This document shows positions 39,401 through 51,737 of a stretch of DNA of 64,000 nucleotides, in pieces. The translations under genes were made by a program, and so were the position numbers. The stretch is from Bathymodiolus brooksi (taxonomy: Eukaryota > Mollusca > Bivalvia > Mytilida > Modiolidae), in NCBI GenBank assembly GCA_963680875.1, contig OY804588.1:95350233-95414232 (forward strand). The letters are read 5' to 3'. How positions within the stretch are numbered: position 1 is the first letter of the stretch; the number at the start of each line of letters is the position of its first letter. The notes under the pieces are model-generated. The model was given only the letters and a program-made list of their open reading frames with translations, was not told the DNA's origin and searched no databases.

Positions 39401-42400
39401 TCATAAGAGACTGGGATTACAGGTAGAAAATTCAATCATAAGAACCGGGGATTACAGACAGAAAATTCAATCATAAGAACCTGGGATTGCAGGTAGAAAA
39501 TTCAATCATAAGAACCTGGGATTACAGGCAAAACAAAATCAATCATAAGAACCTGGGATTACAGGCAAAACAAAATTCAATCATAAGAACCTGGGATTAC
39601 AGGAAGAAAATTCAATCATAAGAACCTGGGTTTACCAAAACAAAATTCAATCATAAGAACCTGGGATTACAGGTAGAAAATTCAATCATAAGAACCTGGA
39701 ATTACAGGTAGAAAATTCAATCATAAGAACCGGGGATTACAGACAGAAAATTCAATCATAAGAACCTGGGATTACAGGCAAAACAAATTCAATCATAAGA
39801 ACCTGGGATTACAGGCAAAACAAATTTCAATCATAAGAACCTGGGATTACAGGCAAAAAAAAATTTCAATCATAAGAACCTGGGATTACAGGCAAAACAA
39901 AATTCAATCATAAGAACCTGGGATTACAGGCAAACAAAATTCAATCATAAGAACCTGGGATTACAGGCAGAAAATTTAATCATAAGAACCGGGGAATACA
40001 GGAAGAAAATTCAATCATAAGAACCTGGGATTACAGGTAGAAAATTCAATCATAAGAACCTGGGATTACAGGTAAAAAATTCTATCAAAAGAGACTGGGA
40101 TTACAGGTAGAAAATTCAATCATAAGAACCGTGGATTACAGGCAGAAAATTCAATCATAAGAACCTGGGATTACAGGCAAAAAAAAATCAATCATAAGAA
40201 CCTGGGATTACAGGCAAAACAAAATTCAATCATAAGAACCTGGGATTAAAGGCAGAAAATTCAACCATAAGAACCTGGGATCACAGGTAGAAAATTCAAT
40301 CATAAGAACCTGGGATTACAGGTAGAAAATTCAATCATAAGAACCTGGGATTACAGGTAGACAATTCAATCATAAGAGACTGGGATTACAGGTAGAAAAT
40401 TCAATCATAAGAACCGGGGATTACAGGCAGAAAATTCAATCATAAGAACCTGGGATTGCAGGTAGAAAATTCAATCATAAGAACCTGGGATTACAGGCAA
40501 AACAAAATCAATCATAAGAACCTGGGATTACAGGCAAAACAAAATTCAATCATAAGAACCTGGGATTACAGGAAGAAAATTCAATCATAAGAACCTGGGA
40601 TTACCAGAACAAAATTCAATCATAAGAACCTGGGATTACAGGTAGAAAATTCAATCATAAGAACCTGGAATTACAGGTAGAAAATTCAATCATAAGAACC
40701 GGGGATTACAGGCAGAAAATTCAATCATAAGAACCTGGGATTACAGGCAAAACAAATTCAATCATAAGAACCTGGGATTACAGGCAAAACAAATTTCAAT
40801 CATAAAAACCTGGGATTACAGGCAAAAAAAAAATTCAATCATAAGAACCTGCGATTACAGGCAAAACAAAATTCAATCATAAGAACCTGGGATTACAGGC
40901 AGAAAATTTAATCATAAGAACCGGGGAATACAGGAAGAAAATTCAATCATAAGAACCTGGGATTACAGGTAGAAAATTCAATCATAAGAACCTGGGATTA
41001 CAGGTAAAAAATTCTATCAAAAGAGACTGGGATTACAGGTAGAAAATTCAATCATAAGAACCGTGGATTACAGGCAGAAAATTCAATCATAAGAACCTGG
41101 GATTACAGGCAAAAAAAAATCAATCATAAGAACCTGGGATTACAGGCAAAACAAAATTCAATCATAAGAACCTGGGATTAAAGGCAGAAAATTCAATCAT
41201 AAGAACCTGGGATCACAGGAAGAAAATTCAATCATAAGAACCTGGGATTACAGGTAGAAAATTCAATCATAAGAACCTGGGATTACAGGTAGACAATTCA
41301 ATCATAAGAGACTGGGATTACAGGTAGAAAATTCAATCATAAGAACCGGGGATTACAGGCAGAAAATTCAATCATAAGAACCTGGGATTGCAGGTAGAAA
41401 ATTCAATCATAAGAACCTGGGATTACAGGCAAAACAAAATCAATCATAAGAACCTGGGATTACAGGCAAAACAAAATTCAATCATAAGAACCTGGGATTA
41501 CAGGAAGAAAATTCAATCATAAGAACCTGGGATTACCAAAACAAAATTCAATCATAAGAACCTGGGATTACAGGTAGAAAATTCAATCATAAGAACCTGG
41601 GATTACAGGTAAAAAATTCTATCAAAAGAGACTGGGATTACAGGTAGAAAATTCAATCATAAGAACCGTGGATTACAGGCAGAAAATTCAATCATAAGAA
41701 CCTGGGATTACAGGCAAAAAAAAATCAATCATAAGAACCTGGGATTACAGGCAAAACAAAATTCAATCATAAGAACCTGGGATTAAAGGCAGAAAATTCA
41801 ATCATAAGAACCTGGGATTACAGGTAGACAATTCAATCATAAGAGACTGGGATTACAGGTAGAAAATTCAATCATAAGAACCGGGGATTACAGGCAGAAA
41901 ATTCAATCATAAGAACCTGGGATTGCAGGTAGAAAATTCAATCATAAGAACCTGGGATTACAGGCAAAACAAAATCAATCATAAGAACCTGGGATTACAG
42001 GCAAAACAAAATTCAATCATAAGAACCTGGGATTACAGGAAGAAAATTCAATCATAAGAACCTGGGATTACCAGAACAAAATTCAATCATAAGAACCTGG
42101 GATTACAGGTAGAAAATTCAATCATAAGAACCTGGAATTACAGGTAGAAAATTCAATCATAAGAACCAGGGATTACAGGCAGAAAATTCAATCATAAGAA
42201 CCTGGGATTACAGGCAAAACAAATTCAATCATAAGAACCTGGGATTACAGGCAAAACAAATTTCAATCATAAGAACCTGGGATTACAGGCAAAAAAAAAA
42301 TTCAATCATAAGAACCTGGGATTACAGGCAAAACAAAATTCAATCATAAGAACCTGGGATTACAGGCAAACAAAATTCAATCATAAGAACCTGGGATTAC

Positions 42401-45400
42401 AGGCAGAAAATTTAATCATAAGAACCGGGGAATACAGGAAGAAAATTCAATCATAAGAACCTGGGATTACAGGTAAAAAATTCTATCAAAAGAGACTGGG
42501 ATTACAGGTAGAAAATTCAATCATAAGAACCGTGGATTACAGGCAGAAAATTCAATCATAAGAACCTGGGATTACAGGCAAAAAAAAATCAATCATAAGA
42601 ACCTGGGATTACAGGCAAAACAAAATTCAATCATAAGAACCTGGGATTAAAGGCAGAAAATTCAATCATAAGAACCTGGGATCACAGGTAGAAAATTCAA
42701 TCATAAGAACCTGGGATTACAGGTAGAAAATTCAATCATAAGAACCTGGGATTACAGGTAGACAATTCAATCATAAGAGACTGGGATTACAGGTAGAAAA
42801 TTCAATCATAAGAACCGGGGATTACAGACAGAAAATTCAATCATAAGAACCTGGGATTGCAGGTAGAAAATTCAATCATAAGAACCTGGGATTACAGGCA
42901 AAACAAAATCAATCATAAGAACCTGGGATTACAGGCAAAACAAAATTCAATCATAAGAACCTGGGATTACAGGAAGAAAATTCAATCATAAGAACCTGGG
43001 TTTACCAAAACAAAATTCAATCATAAGAACCTGGGATTACAGGTAGAAAATTCAATCATAAGAACCTGGAATTACAGGTAGAAAATTCAATCATAAGAAC
43101 CGGGGATTACAGACAGAAAATTCAATCATAAGAACCTGGGATTACAGGCAAAACAAATTCAATCATAAGAACCTGGGATTACAGGCAAAACAAATTTCAA
43201 TCATAAGAACCTGGGATTACAGGCAAAAAAAAATTTCAATCATAAGAACCTGGGATTACAGGCAAAACAAAATTCAATCATAAGAACCTGGGATTACAGG
43301 CAAACAAAATTCAATCATAAGAACCTGGGATTACAGGCAGAAAATTTAATCATAAGAACCGGGGAATACAGGAAGAAAATTCAATCATAAGAACCTGGGA
43401 TTACAGGTAGAAAATTCAATCATAAGAACCTGGGATTACAGGTAAAAAATTCTATCAAAAGAGACTGGGATTACAGGTAGAAAATTCAATCATAAGAACC
43501 GTGGATTACAGGCAGAAAATTCAATCATAAGAACCTGGGATTACAGGCAAAAAAAAATCAATCATAAGAACCTGGGATTACAGGCAAAACAAAATTCAAT
43601 CATAAGAACCTGGGATTAAAGGCAGAAAATTCAACCATAAGAACCTGGGATCACAGGTAGAAAATTCAATCATAAGAACCTGGGATTACAGGTAGAAAAT
43701 TCAATCATAAGAACCTGGGATTACAGGTAGACAATTCAATCATAAGAGACTGGGATTACAGGTAGAAAATTCAATCATAAGAACCGGGGATTACAGGCAG
43801 AAAATTCAATCATAAGAACCTGGGATTGCAGGTAGAAAATTCAATCATAAGAACCTGGGATTACAGGCAAAACAAAATCAATCATAAGAACCTGGGATTA
43901 CAGGCAAAACAAAATTCAATCATAAGAACCTGGGATTACAGGAAGAAAATTCAATCATAAGAACCTGGGATTACCAGAACAAAATTCAATCATAAGAACC
44001 TGGGATTACAGGTAGAAAATTCAATCATAAGAACCTGGAATTACAGGTAGAAAATTCAATCATAAGAACCGGGGATTACAGACAGAAAATTCAATCATAA
44101 GAACCTGGGATTACAGGCAAAACAAATTCAATCATAAGAACCTGGGATTACAGGCAAAACAAATTTCAATCATAAAAACCTGGGATTACAGGCAAAAAAA
44201 AAATTCAATCATAAGAACCTGCGATTACAGGCAAAACAAAATTCAATCATAAGAACCTGGGATTACAGGCAGAAAATTTAATCATAAGAACCGGGGAATA
44301 CAGGAAGAAAATTCAATCATAAGAACCTGGGATTACAGGTAGAAAATTCAATCATAAGAACCTGGGATTACAGGTAAAAAATTCTATCAAAAGAGACTGG
44401 GATTACAGGTAGAAAATTCAATCATAAGAACCGTGGATTACAGGCAGAAAATTCAATCATAAGAACCTGGGATTACAGGCAAAAAAAAATCAATCATAAG
44501 AACCTGGGATTACAGGCAAAACAAAATTCAATCATAAGAACCTGGGATTAAAGGCAGAAAATTCAATCATAAGAACCTGGGATCACAGGTAGAAAATTCA
44601 ATCATAAGAACCTGGGATTACAGGTAGAAAATTCAATCATAAGAACCTGGGATTACAGGTAGACAATTCAATCATAAGAGACTGGGATTACAGGTAGAAA
44701 ATTCAATCATAAGAACCGGGGATTACAGGCAGAAAATTCAATCATAAGAACCTGGGATTGCAGGTAGAAAATTCAATCATAAGAACCTGGGATTACAGGC
44801 AAAACAAAATCAATCATAAGAACCTGGGATTACAGGCAAAACAAAATTCAATCATAAGAACCTGGGATTACAGGAAGAAAATTCAATCATAAGAACCTGG
44901 GATTACCAAAACAAAATTCAATCATAAGAACCTGGGATTACAGGTAGAAAATTCAATCATAAGAACCTGGGATTACAGGTAAAAAATTCTATCAAAAGAG
45001 ACTGGGATTACAGGTAGAAAATTCAATCATAAGAACCGTGGATTACAGGCAGAAAATTCAATCATAAGAACCTGGGATTACAGGCAAAAAAAAATCAATC
45101 ATAAGAACCTGGGATTACAGGCAAAACAAAATTCAATCATAAGAACCTGGGATTAAAGGCAGAAAATTCAATCATAAGAACCTGGGATCACAGGTAGAAA
45201 ATTCAATCATAAGAACCTGGGATTACAGGTAGAAAATTCAATCATAAGAACCTGGGATTACAGGTAGACAATTCAATCATAAGAACCGTGGATTACAGGC
45301 AGAAAATTCAATCATAAGAACCTGGGATTACAGGCAAAAAAAAATCAATCATAAGAACCTGGGATTACAGGCAAAACAAAATTCAATCATAAGAACCTGG

Positions 45401-47731
45401 GATTAAAGGCAGAAAATTCAACCATAAGAACCTGGGATCACAGGTAGAAAATTCAATCATAAGAACCTGGGATTACAGGTAGAAAATTCAATCATAAGAA
45501 CCTGGGATTACAGGTAGACAATTCAATCATAAGAGACTGGGATTACAGGTAGAAAATTCAATCATAAGAACCGGGGATTACAGGCAGAAAATTCAATCAT
45601 AAGAACCTGGGATTGCAGGTAGAAAATTCAATCATAAGAACCTGGGATTACAGGCAAAACAAAATCAATCATAAGAACCTGGGATTACAGGCAAAACAAA
45701 ATTCAATCATAAGAACCTGGGATTACAGGAAGAAAATTCAATCATAAGAACCTGGGATTACCAGAACAAAATTCAATCATAAGAACCTGGGATTACAGGT
45801 AGAAAATTCAATCATAAGAACCTGGAATTACAGGTAGAAAATTCAATCATAAGAACCAGGGATTACAGGCAGAAAATTCAATCATAAGAACCTGGGATTA
45901 CAGGCAAAACAAATTCAATCATAAGAACCTGGGATTACAGGCAAAACAAATTTCAATCATAAGAACCTGGGATTACAGGCAAAAAAAAAATTCAATCATA
46001 AGAACCTGGGATTACAGGCAAAACAAAATTCAATCATAAGAACCTGGGATTACAGGCAAACAAAATTCAATCATAAGAACCTGGGATTACAGGCAGAAAA
46101 TTTAATCATAAGAACCGGGGAATACAGGAAGAAAATTCAATCATAAGAACCTGGGATTACAGGTAAAAAATTCTATCAAAAGAGACTGGGATTACAGGTA
46201 GAAAATTCAATCATAAGAACCGTGGATTACAGGCAGAAAATTCAATCATAAGAACCTGGGATTACAGGCAAAAAAAAATCAATCATAAGAACCTGGGATT
46301 ACAGGCAAAACAAAATTCAATCATAAGAACCTGGGATTAAAGGCAGAAAATTCAATCATAAGAACCTGGGATCACAGGTAGAAAATTCAATCATAAGAAC
46401 CTGGGATTACAGGTAGAAAATTCAATCATAAGAACCTGGGATTACAGGTAGACAATTCAATCATAAGAGACTGGGATTACAGGTAGAAAATTCAATCATA
46501 AGAACCGGGGATTACAGGCAGAAAATTCAATCATAAGAACCTGGGATTGCAGGTAGAAAATTCAATCATAAGAACCTGGGATTACAGGCAAAACAAAATC
46601 AATCATAAGAACCTGGGATTACAGGCAAAACAAAATTCAATCATAAGAACCTGGGATTACAGGAAGAAAATTCAATCATAAGAACCTGGGATTACCAAAA
46701 CAAAATTCAATCATAAGAACCTGGGATTACAGGTAGAAAATTCAATCATAAGAACCTGGGATTACAGGCAGAAAATTTAATCATAAGAACCGGGGAATAC
46801 AGGAAGAAAATTCAATCATAAGAACCTGGGATTACAGGTAGAAAATTCAATCATAAGAACCTGGGATTACAGGTAAAAAATTCTATCAAAAGAGACTGGG
46901 ATTACAGGTAGAAAATTCAATCATAAGAACCGTGGATTACAGGCAGAAAATTCAATCATAAGAACCTGGGATTACAGGCAAAAAAAAATCAATCATAAGA
47001 ACCTGGGATTACAGGCAAAACAAAATTCAATCATAAGAACCTGGGATTAAAGGCAGAAAATTCAATCATAGGAACCTGGGATCACAGGTAGAAAATTCAA
47101 TCATAAGAACCTGGGATTACAGGTAGAAAATTCAATCATAAGAACCTGGGATTACAGGTAGACAATTCAATCATAAGAGACTGGGATTACAGGTAGAAAA
47201 TTCAATCATAAGAACCGGGGATTACAGGCAGAAAATTCAATCATAAGAACCTGGGATTGCAGGTAGAAAATTCAATCATAAGAACCTGGGATTACAGGCA
47301 AAACAAAATCAATCATAAGAACCTGGGATTACAGGCAAAACAAAATTCAATCATAAGAACCTGGGATTACAGGAAGAAAATTCAATCATAAGAACCTGGG
47401 ATTACCAAAACAAAATTCAATCATAAGAACCTGGGATTACAGGTAGAAAATTCAATCATAAGAACCTGGAATTACAGGTAGAAAATTCAATCATAAGAAC
47501 CGGGGATTACAGGCAGAAAATTCAATCATAAGAACCTGGGATTACAGGCAAAACAAATTCAATCATAAGAACCTGGGATTACAGGCAAAACAAAATTAAA
47601 TCATAAGAACCTGGGATTACAGGCAGAAAATTCAATCATAAGAACCTGGGATTACAGGCAAAAAAATTCAATCATAAGAACCTGGGATTACAGGCAGCAA
47701 ATTCAATCATAAGAACCTGGGATTACAGGTA
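30492..47731. repeat. 35-bp minisatellite, about 17.2 kb (intron 2)
   Basis: Close to 480 copies of a unit of about 35 bp (range about 33-40) with the core TCAATCATAAGAACCTGGGA followed by TTACAGG and a variable A-rich tail (TAGAAAAT, CAGAAAAT, CAAAACAAAAT, AAGAAAAT). Minor types such as AGAGACTGGG, ACCGGGGA, ACCGTGGA, GGGATCACAG, GGATTACCAAAAC and GGATTGCAGG recur in fixed order, giving higher-order repeats. The left edge is only about 13 bp from the exon 3 acceptor. The sense strand (minus) of each unit carries a T-rich stretch and then TGTAATCCCAG. Confidence 0.97.
33240..43980. repeat. 5049-bp higher-order repeat in the 35-bp array, with a 3370-bp sub-offset
   Basis: Private variants recur at exactly 5049 bp: CAATCACAAG near 33678 and 38727, TGCGATTACAGG at 35801 and 40850, GATTACAGAC at 34401/39450 and 37771/42820, and GGGGAATAC at 33974/39023 and 38312/43361. 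A second offset of 3370 bp links 34401 to 37771 and 40850 to 44220. The exactness over more than 5 kb, including private point variants, means the duplication is recent. Confidence 0.88.
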
Positions 47732-47734
47732 AAA

Positions 47735-49024
47735 GAACCCTCATCATCAGTTACCCACAGCTGATCATGCCCCTGATTACTCTCCACTCATTATCCATGG
47801 GTCAACTGACAGAGAAATTTTCACTTCGTTGAAAAAAGTCCATCAATAGCTATGGACAATCCAGAGAAATTGCAACATAGGGTGCAGAAGACGAAGAAAA
47901 ACAAAACAAAAACACAACATGTAGTATGTGTTGCACATCACTACACGCAAACAAACAAAAATAAGGTAAATAGGAAATGAATTCTCCTAAAAACAACTGG
48001 AGGTAAAGATGAACCAAGCATTGTTTTTATGCGGAAATCGTAACGGACATGACAACTTTGGAGCCTCAGAACGTAAAGACACATAATAGGACAACACCAA
48101 AAACAAAAACAGATGAGCAACACAGATCTCACCAAAAAAACGATGAACTCAATTTTTCAATAAGTTATAAAGAGGTAATTTCTTGACTAGTTTAGCTGAA
48201 TTATTAGCTCACAAACGCAAAATGTTTTGATATTTTTCGTAATAATCTCCATATATTTTGTTGATTCACAGTTTTTAACTTTTCACAATTTAAACAGTCA
48301 TGAATTCTTGAAGTTCAAAAATATTATGATTATATAGTATTTCAAATTAAGATTTATGATTACATCATAAATTAAAAAAAATCTTCAGTCATATAATTAT
48401 AGGAAGATTATGAAGTAAAACTTCAAAATAATTTGCCTTTGTGACCGTAGATTTTAGAAAATGGTCCAGAAATGACTTCTACCTACTATTTTGAAAAAAT
48501 TGTGGTTTTATATGAAATATATACACAAAAGTCAGAGGTGATGAACAATCATGTCCACTTACTGTATATGGAAACTTCACACTTACTAGGAAATTTAAAC
48601 AACTTTAGAACAATGGATTTAAATACTTGTAATTACAGGTCATTATCTAGATCATCATATTTTCTGATGGCATGCGTCAAGAATTAGTGTAAACTGTCTT
48701 AATACATGAAGGATATGACGAGGTGTCAGAACACTTAATTAAACAAATTATTGATAAATTACAGAAATTGACTGAATGTGTTTTACACGGGAATTTTCAA
48801 CACTTGGGAAGGAACAAGGTTATTGGTATCAATTTACGGGAGACTCTCAAAGAAAACGGGAAAGATCACATGTATGTCCTTTCCAAACTTACTAAAGGGT
48901 GATGACATTGCTGCTCTTGATCCCCTGTACTTAAGGAAATAATGGTGATCATTCCAGTGTGCTATTTTTCTTCTTCATTTTATTACTTAACTAAATAAGG
49001 GGAGATAACTTGCTGCTCTCTAAA
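47735..49024. other. Intron 2 unique sequence
   Basis: AT-rich single-copy sequence between the 35-bp array and the MITE. Two short open frames (47941-48135 minus, 48472-48687 plus) have no recognisable features and are considered chance. No further SLC44 exon is expected here, because exons 2 and 3 join in phase. Confidence 0.6.
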
Positions 49025-49033
49025 GAACTACTG

Positions 49034-49359
49034 CAATCGTAACTACTCGGCGATTCTCGCTACCCTGCAAATAACCTCGTATGCATTAGGCGTATAAATC
49101 GCATTAATTTTTACATGTCAGTTACATGAAAGTTTGATAAAGTTATATTTTAAGCAATTTTCTATATTTCAATTAAAGTTTTAATTAGTTTTGCATGATT
49201 AGATTTTACTTAGTACGTCTTCCATATTGGATTTTCGTGGATTATATTTTTGTACGGCTTAACTTAACTTAACTTCTTAAACAATTTAAGAAGAATTTCT
49301 ACTATGTACGAACGAGGTTAATTGCAGGGTAGCGAGAATGGCCGAGTAGTTACGATTGG
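49034..49359. mobile_element. MITE-like DNA transposon with 47-bp terminal inverted repeats
   Basis: The left end CAATCGTAACTACTCGGC...ATTCTCGCTACCCTGCAA.TAACCTCGT (49034-49080) is repeated inverted at 49312-49358 with only a few differences. The element is flanked by a direct 9-bp repeat GAACTACTG at 49025-49033 and 49360-49368, taken as the target-site duplication. One extra G at 49359 leaves the right end uncertain by one base. It is about 325 bp long with no coding capacity. A 9-bp duplication with long inverted ends would fit a Mutator-like origin, but 8-bp families (hAT, P) are not excluded. Confidence 0.85.
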
Positions 49360-49434
49360 GAACTACTGGAGATTATTGTATTATGTTCCTTGTCTATCTA
49401 AGAAAAGGAAGATAAATCGTATAAATTAACATAC

Positions 49435-49483
49435 CTGTTTTTGATTGGTCCTTTGAATTCTTTATCATATTTTAATGGTGTAC
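49435..49483 (-). CDS. SLC44A: SLC44/CTL choline-transporter-like gene, coding exon 2
   Basis: A 49-bp minus-strand exon with acceptor TTTTTTCACAG|G and donor CAG|GTATGT. It has 2 + 45 + 2 coding bases. The first two complete a glycine with exon 1, then 15 codons read TPLKYDKEFKGPIKN, and the last two (AG) join the A of exon 3 to make arginine. The G-T-P-x-K-Y-D and F-x-G-P-I-x-N-R stretch just before the first membrane helix is characteristic of SLC44 proteins. It is too short to stand out as an open reading frame. The phase match on both sides and the family motif make the call firm. A MITE-like element lies about 75 bp into the following intron. Confidence 0.93.
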
Positions 49484-50043
49484 CTGTGAAAAAATAATAA
49501 AATATTTTTCAAAATATATATCATCAAGACATATAAAATAGATATTATTAGCACACAAATATTTTTAACAACACTACATTGTGATAACAAACTGTAATTA
49601 TAATTAATTGTTTCAACTATATCGAGACAATTTTTGTAAAAATACATTTTCATTTTTTTCTTTAAAAATCATTTTTCCTACGTTTACAAAAAGCCTTTAG
49701 CCATTGTAATTCTAAATGATACATGTCTTAAACTTTGGACCCTGATTCTTAGAACCAACATATTTTTTGTATTGAATAAATTTGCATTCCCATTGTTGGT
49801 TCAAATGTCCCTCTTTCTCCTATTGAAAACATTCTGTGACCCCCCCCCCCCCCCCCTCCACACACTCATACAGAATATTGAATCTGATAGATACTGTAAA
49901 TTTAATCTTTTAAAAGTTGAATCTTCATATAACAATTATAATAATAATAATAATGTTATTGTCAAATAAACATCCATACATGTTTGTGACCAGAAAAAAA
50001 ACAAAACAATGTAAACAAGATATCTCAATTTATCATGAACAAA
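49484..50043. other. Intron 1 start and probable LINE 3' UTR
   Basis: This stretch holds the 3' end of intron 1 (reading minus), a run of 17 C at 49840-49856 and an AAT-type microsatellite at about 49934-49953. On the minus strand the sequence from 50043 down to about 49930 follows the stop of the LINE C-terminus, so it is likely the LINE 3' UTR ending in an ATT-type microsatellite tail. Confidence 0.5.
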
Positions 50044-50389
50044 TTAAGAGACTTCTGTCCTCGGTTCTAATGACTTTATTATGTAGAAGCCTATAAGTTT
50101 GACATGAGCTGTAGTTGTAGGATTAAGAAGATGAATTAGTTTTTGCTTACTGGAAAATTGCATAAAATTTGGGTTTTCATTTGCAAGAATTGCAAATAGA
50201 TCAGTTCTCAATTTAATGTTTATAGTACATTCCAATATAAAGTGCTCTTCATCCTCAATTTTATTACAGGTTTTACAAAGTCTGAGTATTTTGCAATATC
50301 GTCCTTACTCTATTTCAAGATTATGGTCCCTCATTCTAATTTTAGTCAAGCCTCTTCTGATATCAGGATTATTATATGATAAATATAGT
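50044..50389 (-). pseudogene. LINE ORF2 C-terminus (zinc-knuckle-like end), decayed
   Basis: Minus-strand translation gives LTKIRMRDHNLEIE, an in-frame TAA, then GRYCKILRLCKTCNKIEDEE and HFILEC, ending in EPRTEVS and a stop. C-x-x-C-x(n)-E-D-E-x-H-F-x-x-x-C is the familiar end of non-LTR retrotransposon reverse-transcriptase ORFs. The TAA in place of a sense codon marks decay. In the original element this segment would have followed directly on the ...LEREFY segment now ending near 51738. A foreign block of about 1.35 kb separates them. Confidence 0.82.
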
Positions 50390-50570
50390 CTCTAACATTG
50401 TTTCCCGTTTATTACGATAATTTCTCAAATCTCGATAGTTAAATTTTTGCATTTTAAAGTTCTCGGTTTCACATTTTAAAGTTCGAGGTTTACCGAGAAC
50501 TTTAAAATGTAAAAATTTAACTATCGAGATTTGAGAAATTATCGTAATAAACGGGAAACAATGTTAGAGA
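50389..50570. repeat. Long inverted repeat (79-bp arms, 24-bp loop)
   Basis: Arm 50389-50467 (TCTCTAACATTG...TTCTCGGT) is the reverse complement of 50492-50570 with a single visible mismatch (TTGCATT against TTACATT). The loop contains a further partial copy of the arm end (ACATTTTAAAGTTC). An RNA from either strand would fold into an almost perfect 79-bp hairpin. Confidence 0.93.
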
Positions 50571-50958
50571 TTGTTTCTCTAATGAACCACTAAAAATGTG
50601 TTTGATTCTTTTTCTCACTAATTTAACAAAATATGTATGGCCGTTTTCACTTTCTCAAATCGACGTTCAATGACGTCACTGACGTATACTTCAATTGACG
50701 TCACACCCGTTAAGGAATGTTTTGAAGCAATGATGGAGAAGGGACAAGATTCCAGAGGAGGGGTTCTTGATGACGGTACGGTTAATTACGGTTAGTTACG
50801 GTTAATTAAACAATTTTATTGACACAATGATATTTTGCGAAACGTAACATTTTTACGGGAAAAGTAGCGTGAAATTCTTATCTCACCCACGGGTTGAGAC
50901 ATAATTGCGTAATTGACCAATCAGCAACTGAGAACAAAGTGATCCACACGTTGATTAA

Positions 50959-51083
50959 TAGGTTCTTACATACGTTCTTGGGAAAGACCGGGTGATCTTC
51001 CACGAGTGATAGAAAAGACACAACAATTTCTATCACGAGTGGAAGATCACCCGGGCTTTCCCAACAACGCATGTAAGTACCTA
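50959..51083. repeat. Inverted repeat (57-bp arms, 11-bp loop)
   Basis: Arm 50959-51015 (TAGGTTCTTACATACG...GATAGAAA) pairs with 51027-51083 with about six mismatches. The shared core includes GGGTGATCTTCCAC. The arms are more diverged than those of the neighbouring 79-bp hairpin, so the two structures probably arose at different times. Confidence 0.88.
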
Positions 51084-51737
51084 TTTCTTCCGTAAACCAA
51101 CAACTTTCACTATCGCGAACTCCTAGAGACGCCCGCCATTGATCAGTAACTAATTTGCATACATTATCAGATCAATATCATTGAGCGTTATGAAATACAC
51201 ATCACATAAAATTGACTTTTGTGACACCGACTAATAAACTAAGTAGCTTTCTACTGATATTTGAACTTTTCTCACTATTATTTTATTGAAAGTACAGTAT
51301 TTTACTTCATGAGACACCCCATACATGAAATATGACGTGACACATATTTTGACGTCATTGAAGAATGACGTCAAAGGTACGGAAAAGGACATCTAGAAAT
51401 ACGATAAAATGAAAATAAAAGACACAAATATATATTTAATAGAGTTGGAATCTGTATTTGAAAAAAAACCCAATGGTTAAATCCGTAATATATCTGTTAT
51501 TCAGCTATCTTACAGGGTATATAATGTGACATTCCAGGCTTAGGGTATATATTTAAACGATTTGTTTTCTTGTTAGAGGCGTTTTTTTTTCTGATTGGAT
51601 GTCACAACGAGTAAAGATGAGTGCACGTGGACTCGTCTTACCTCGGTCGTCTTCACTCGAAAACTGCAATTTACGGAAGAATATCGATTTCTTCTCACAC
51701 GGGTTGAGATGTGTGAAAATTGAACAAGAATTAGAGA

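Larger units (their letters stand above)
50389..51737. mobile_element. About 1.35-kb insertion inside the LINE, with two hairpins
   Basis: The LINE C-terminal reading is interrupted at 51738 (...LEREFY) and resumes at 50389 (LSYNNPDIRRG...), so the DNA between is an insertion. Its ends carry a short inverted match: TCTCTAA at the 50389 side and TTAGAG near 51733. It holds two long inverted repeats (50389-50570 and 50959-51083), four exact TGACGTCA palindromes, a GGTTAATTA/GGTTAGTTA micro-repeat (50778-50809), and a 12-bp inverted pair TTCTTCCGTAAA / TTTACGGAAGAA (51086 and 51668). No transposase is visible. It may be several nested non-autonomous elements. The exact edges are uncertain by several bases. 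Confidence 0.6.

Noticed and set aside
30492..47731. CTGGGATTACAGG matches the human Alu signature
   Set aside because: Only about 13-15 bases match. The rest of Alu is absent, and the 35-bp periodic array explains the sequence. Chance similarity, not primate contamination.
47941..49969. Short open frames of 62-71 residues in intron 2 and near the C-run
   Set aside because: AT-rich chance frames with no family resemblance. One (49465-49653) overlaps exon 2 by a few bases in another context and is not coding.
51553..51737. C-terminal extension of the minus-strand open frame covering 51553-52017 (NSCSIFTHLNP...)
   Set aside because: This part lies in the block inserted into the LINE; the true LINE continuation is at 50389 and below.
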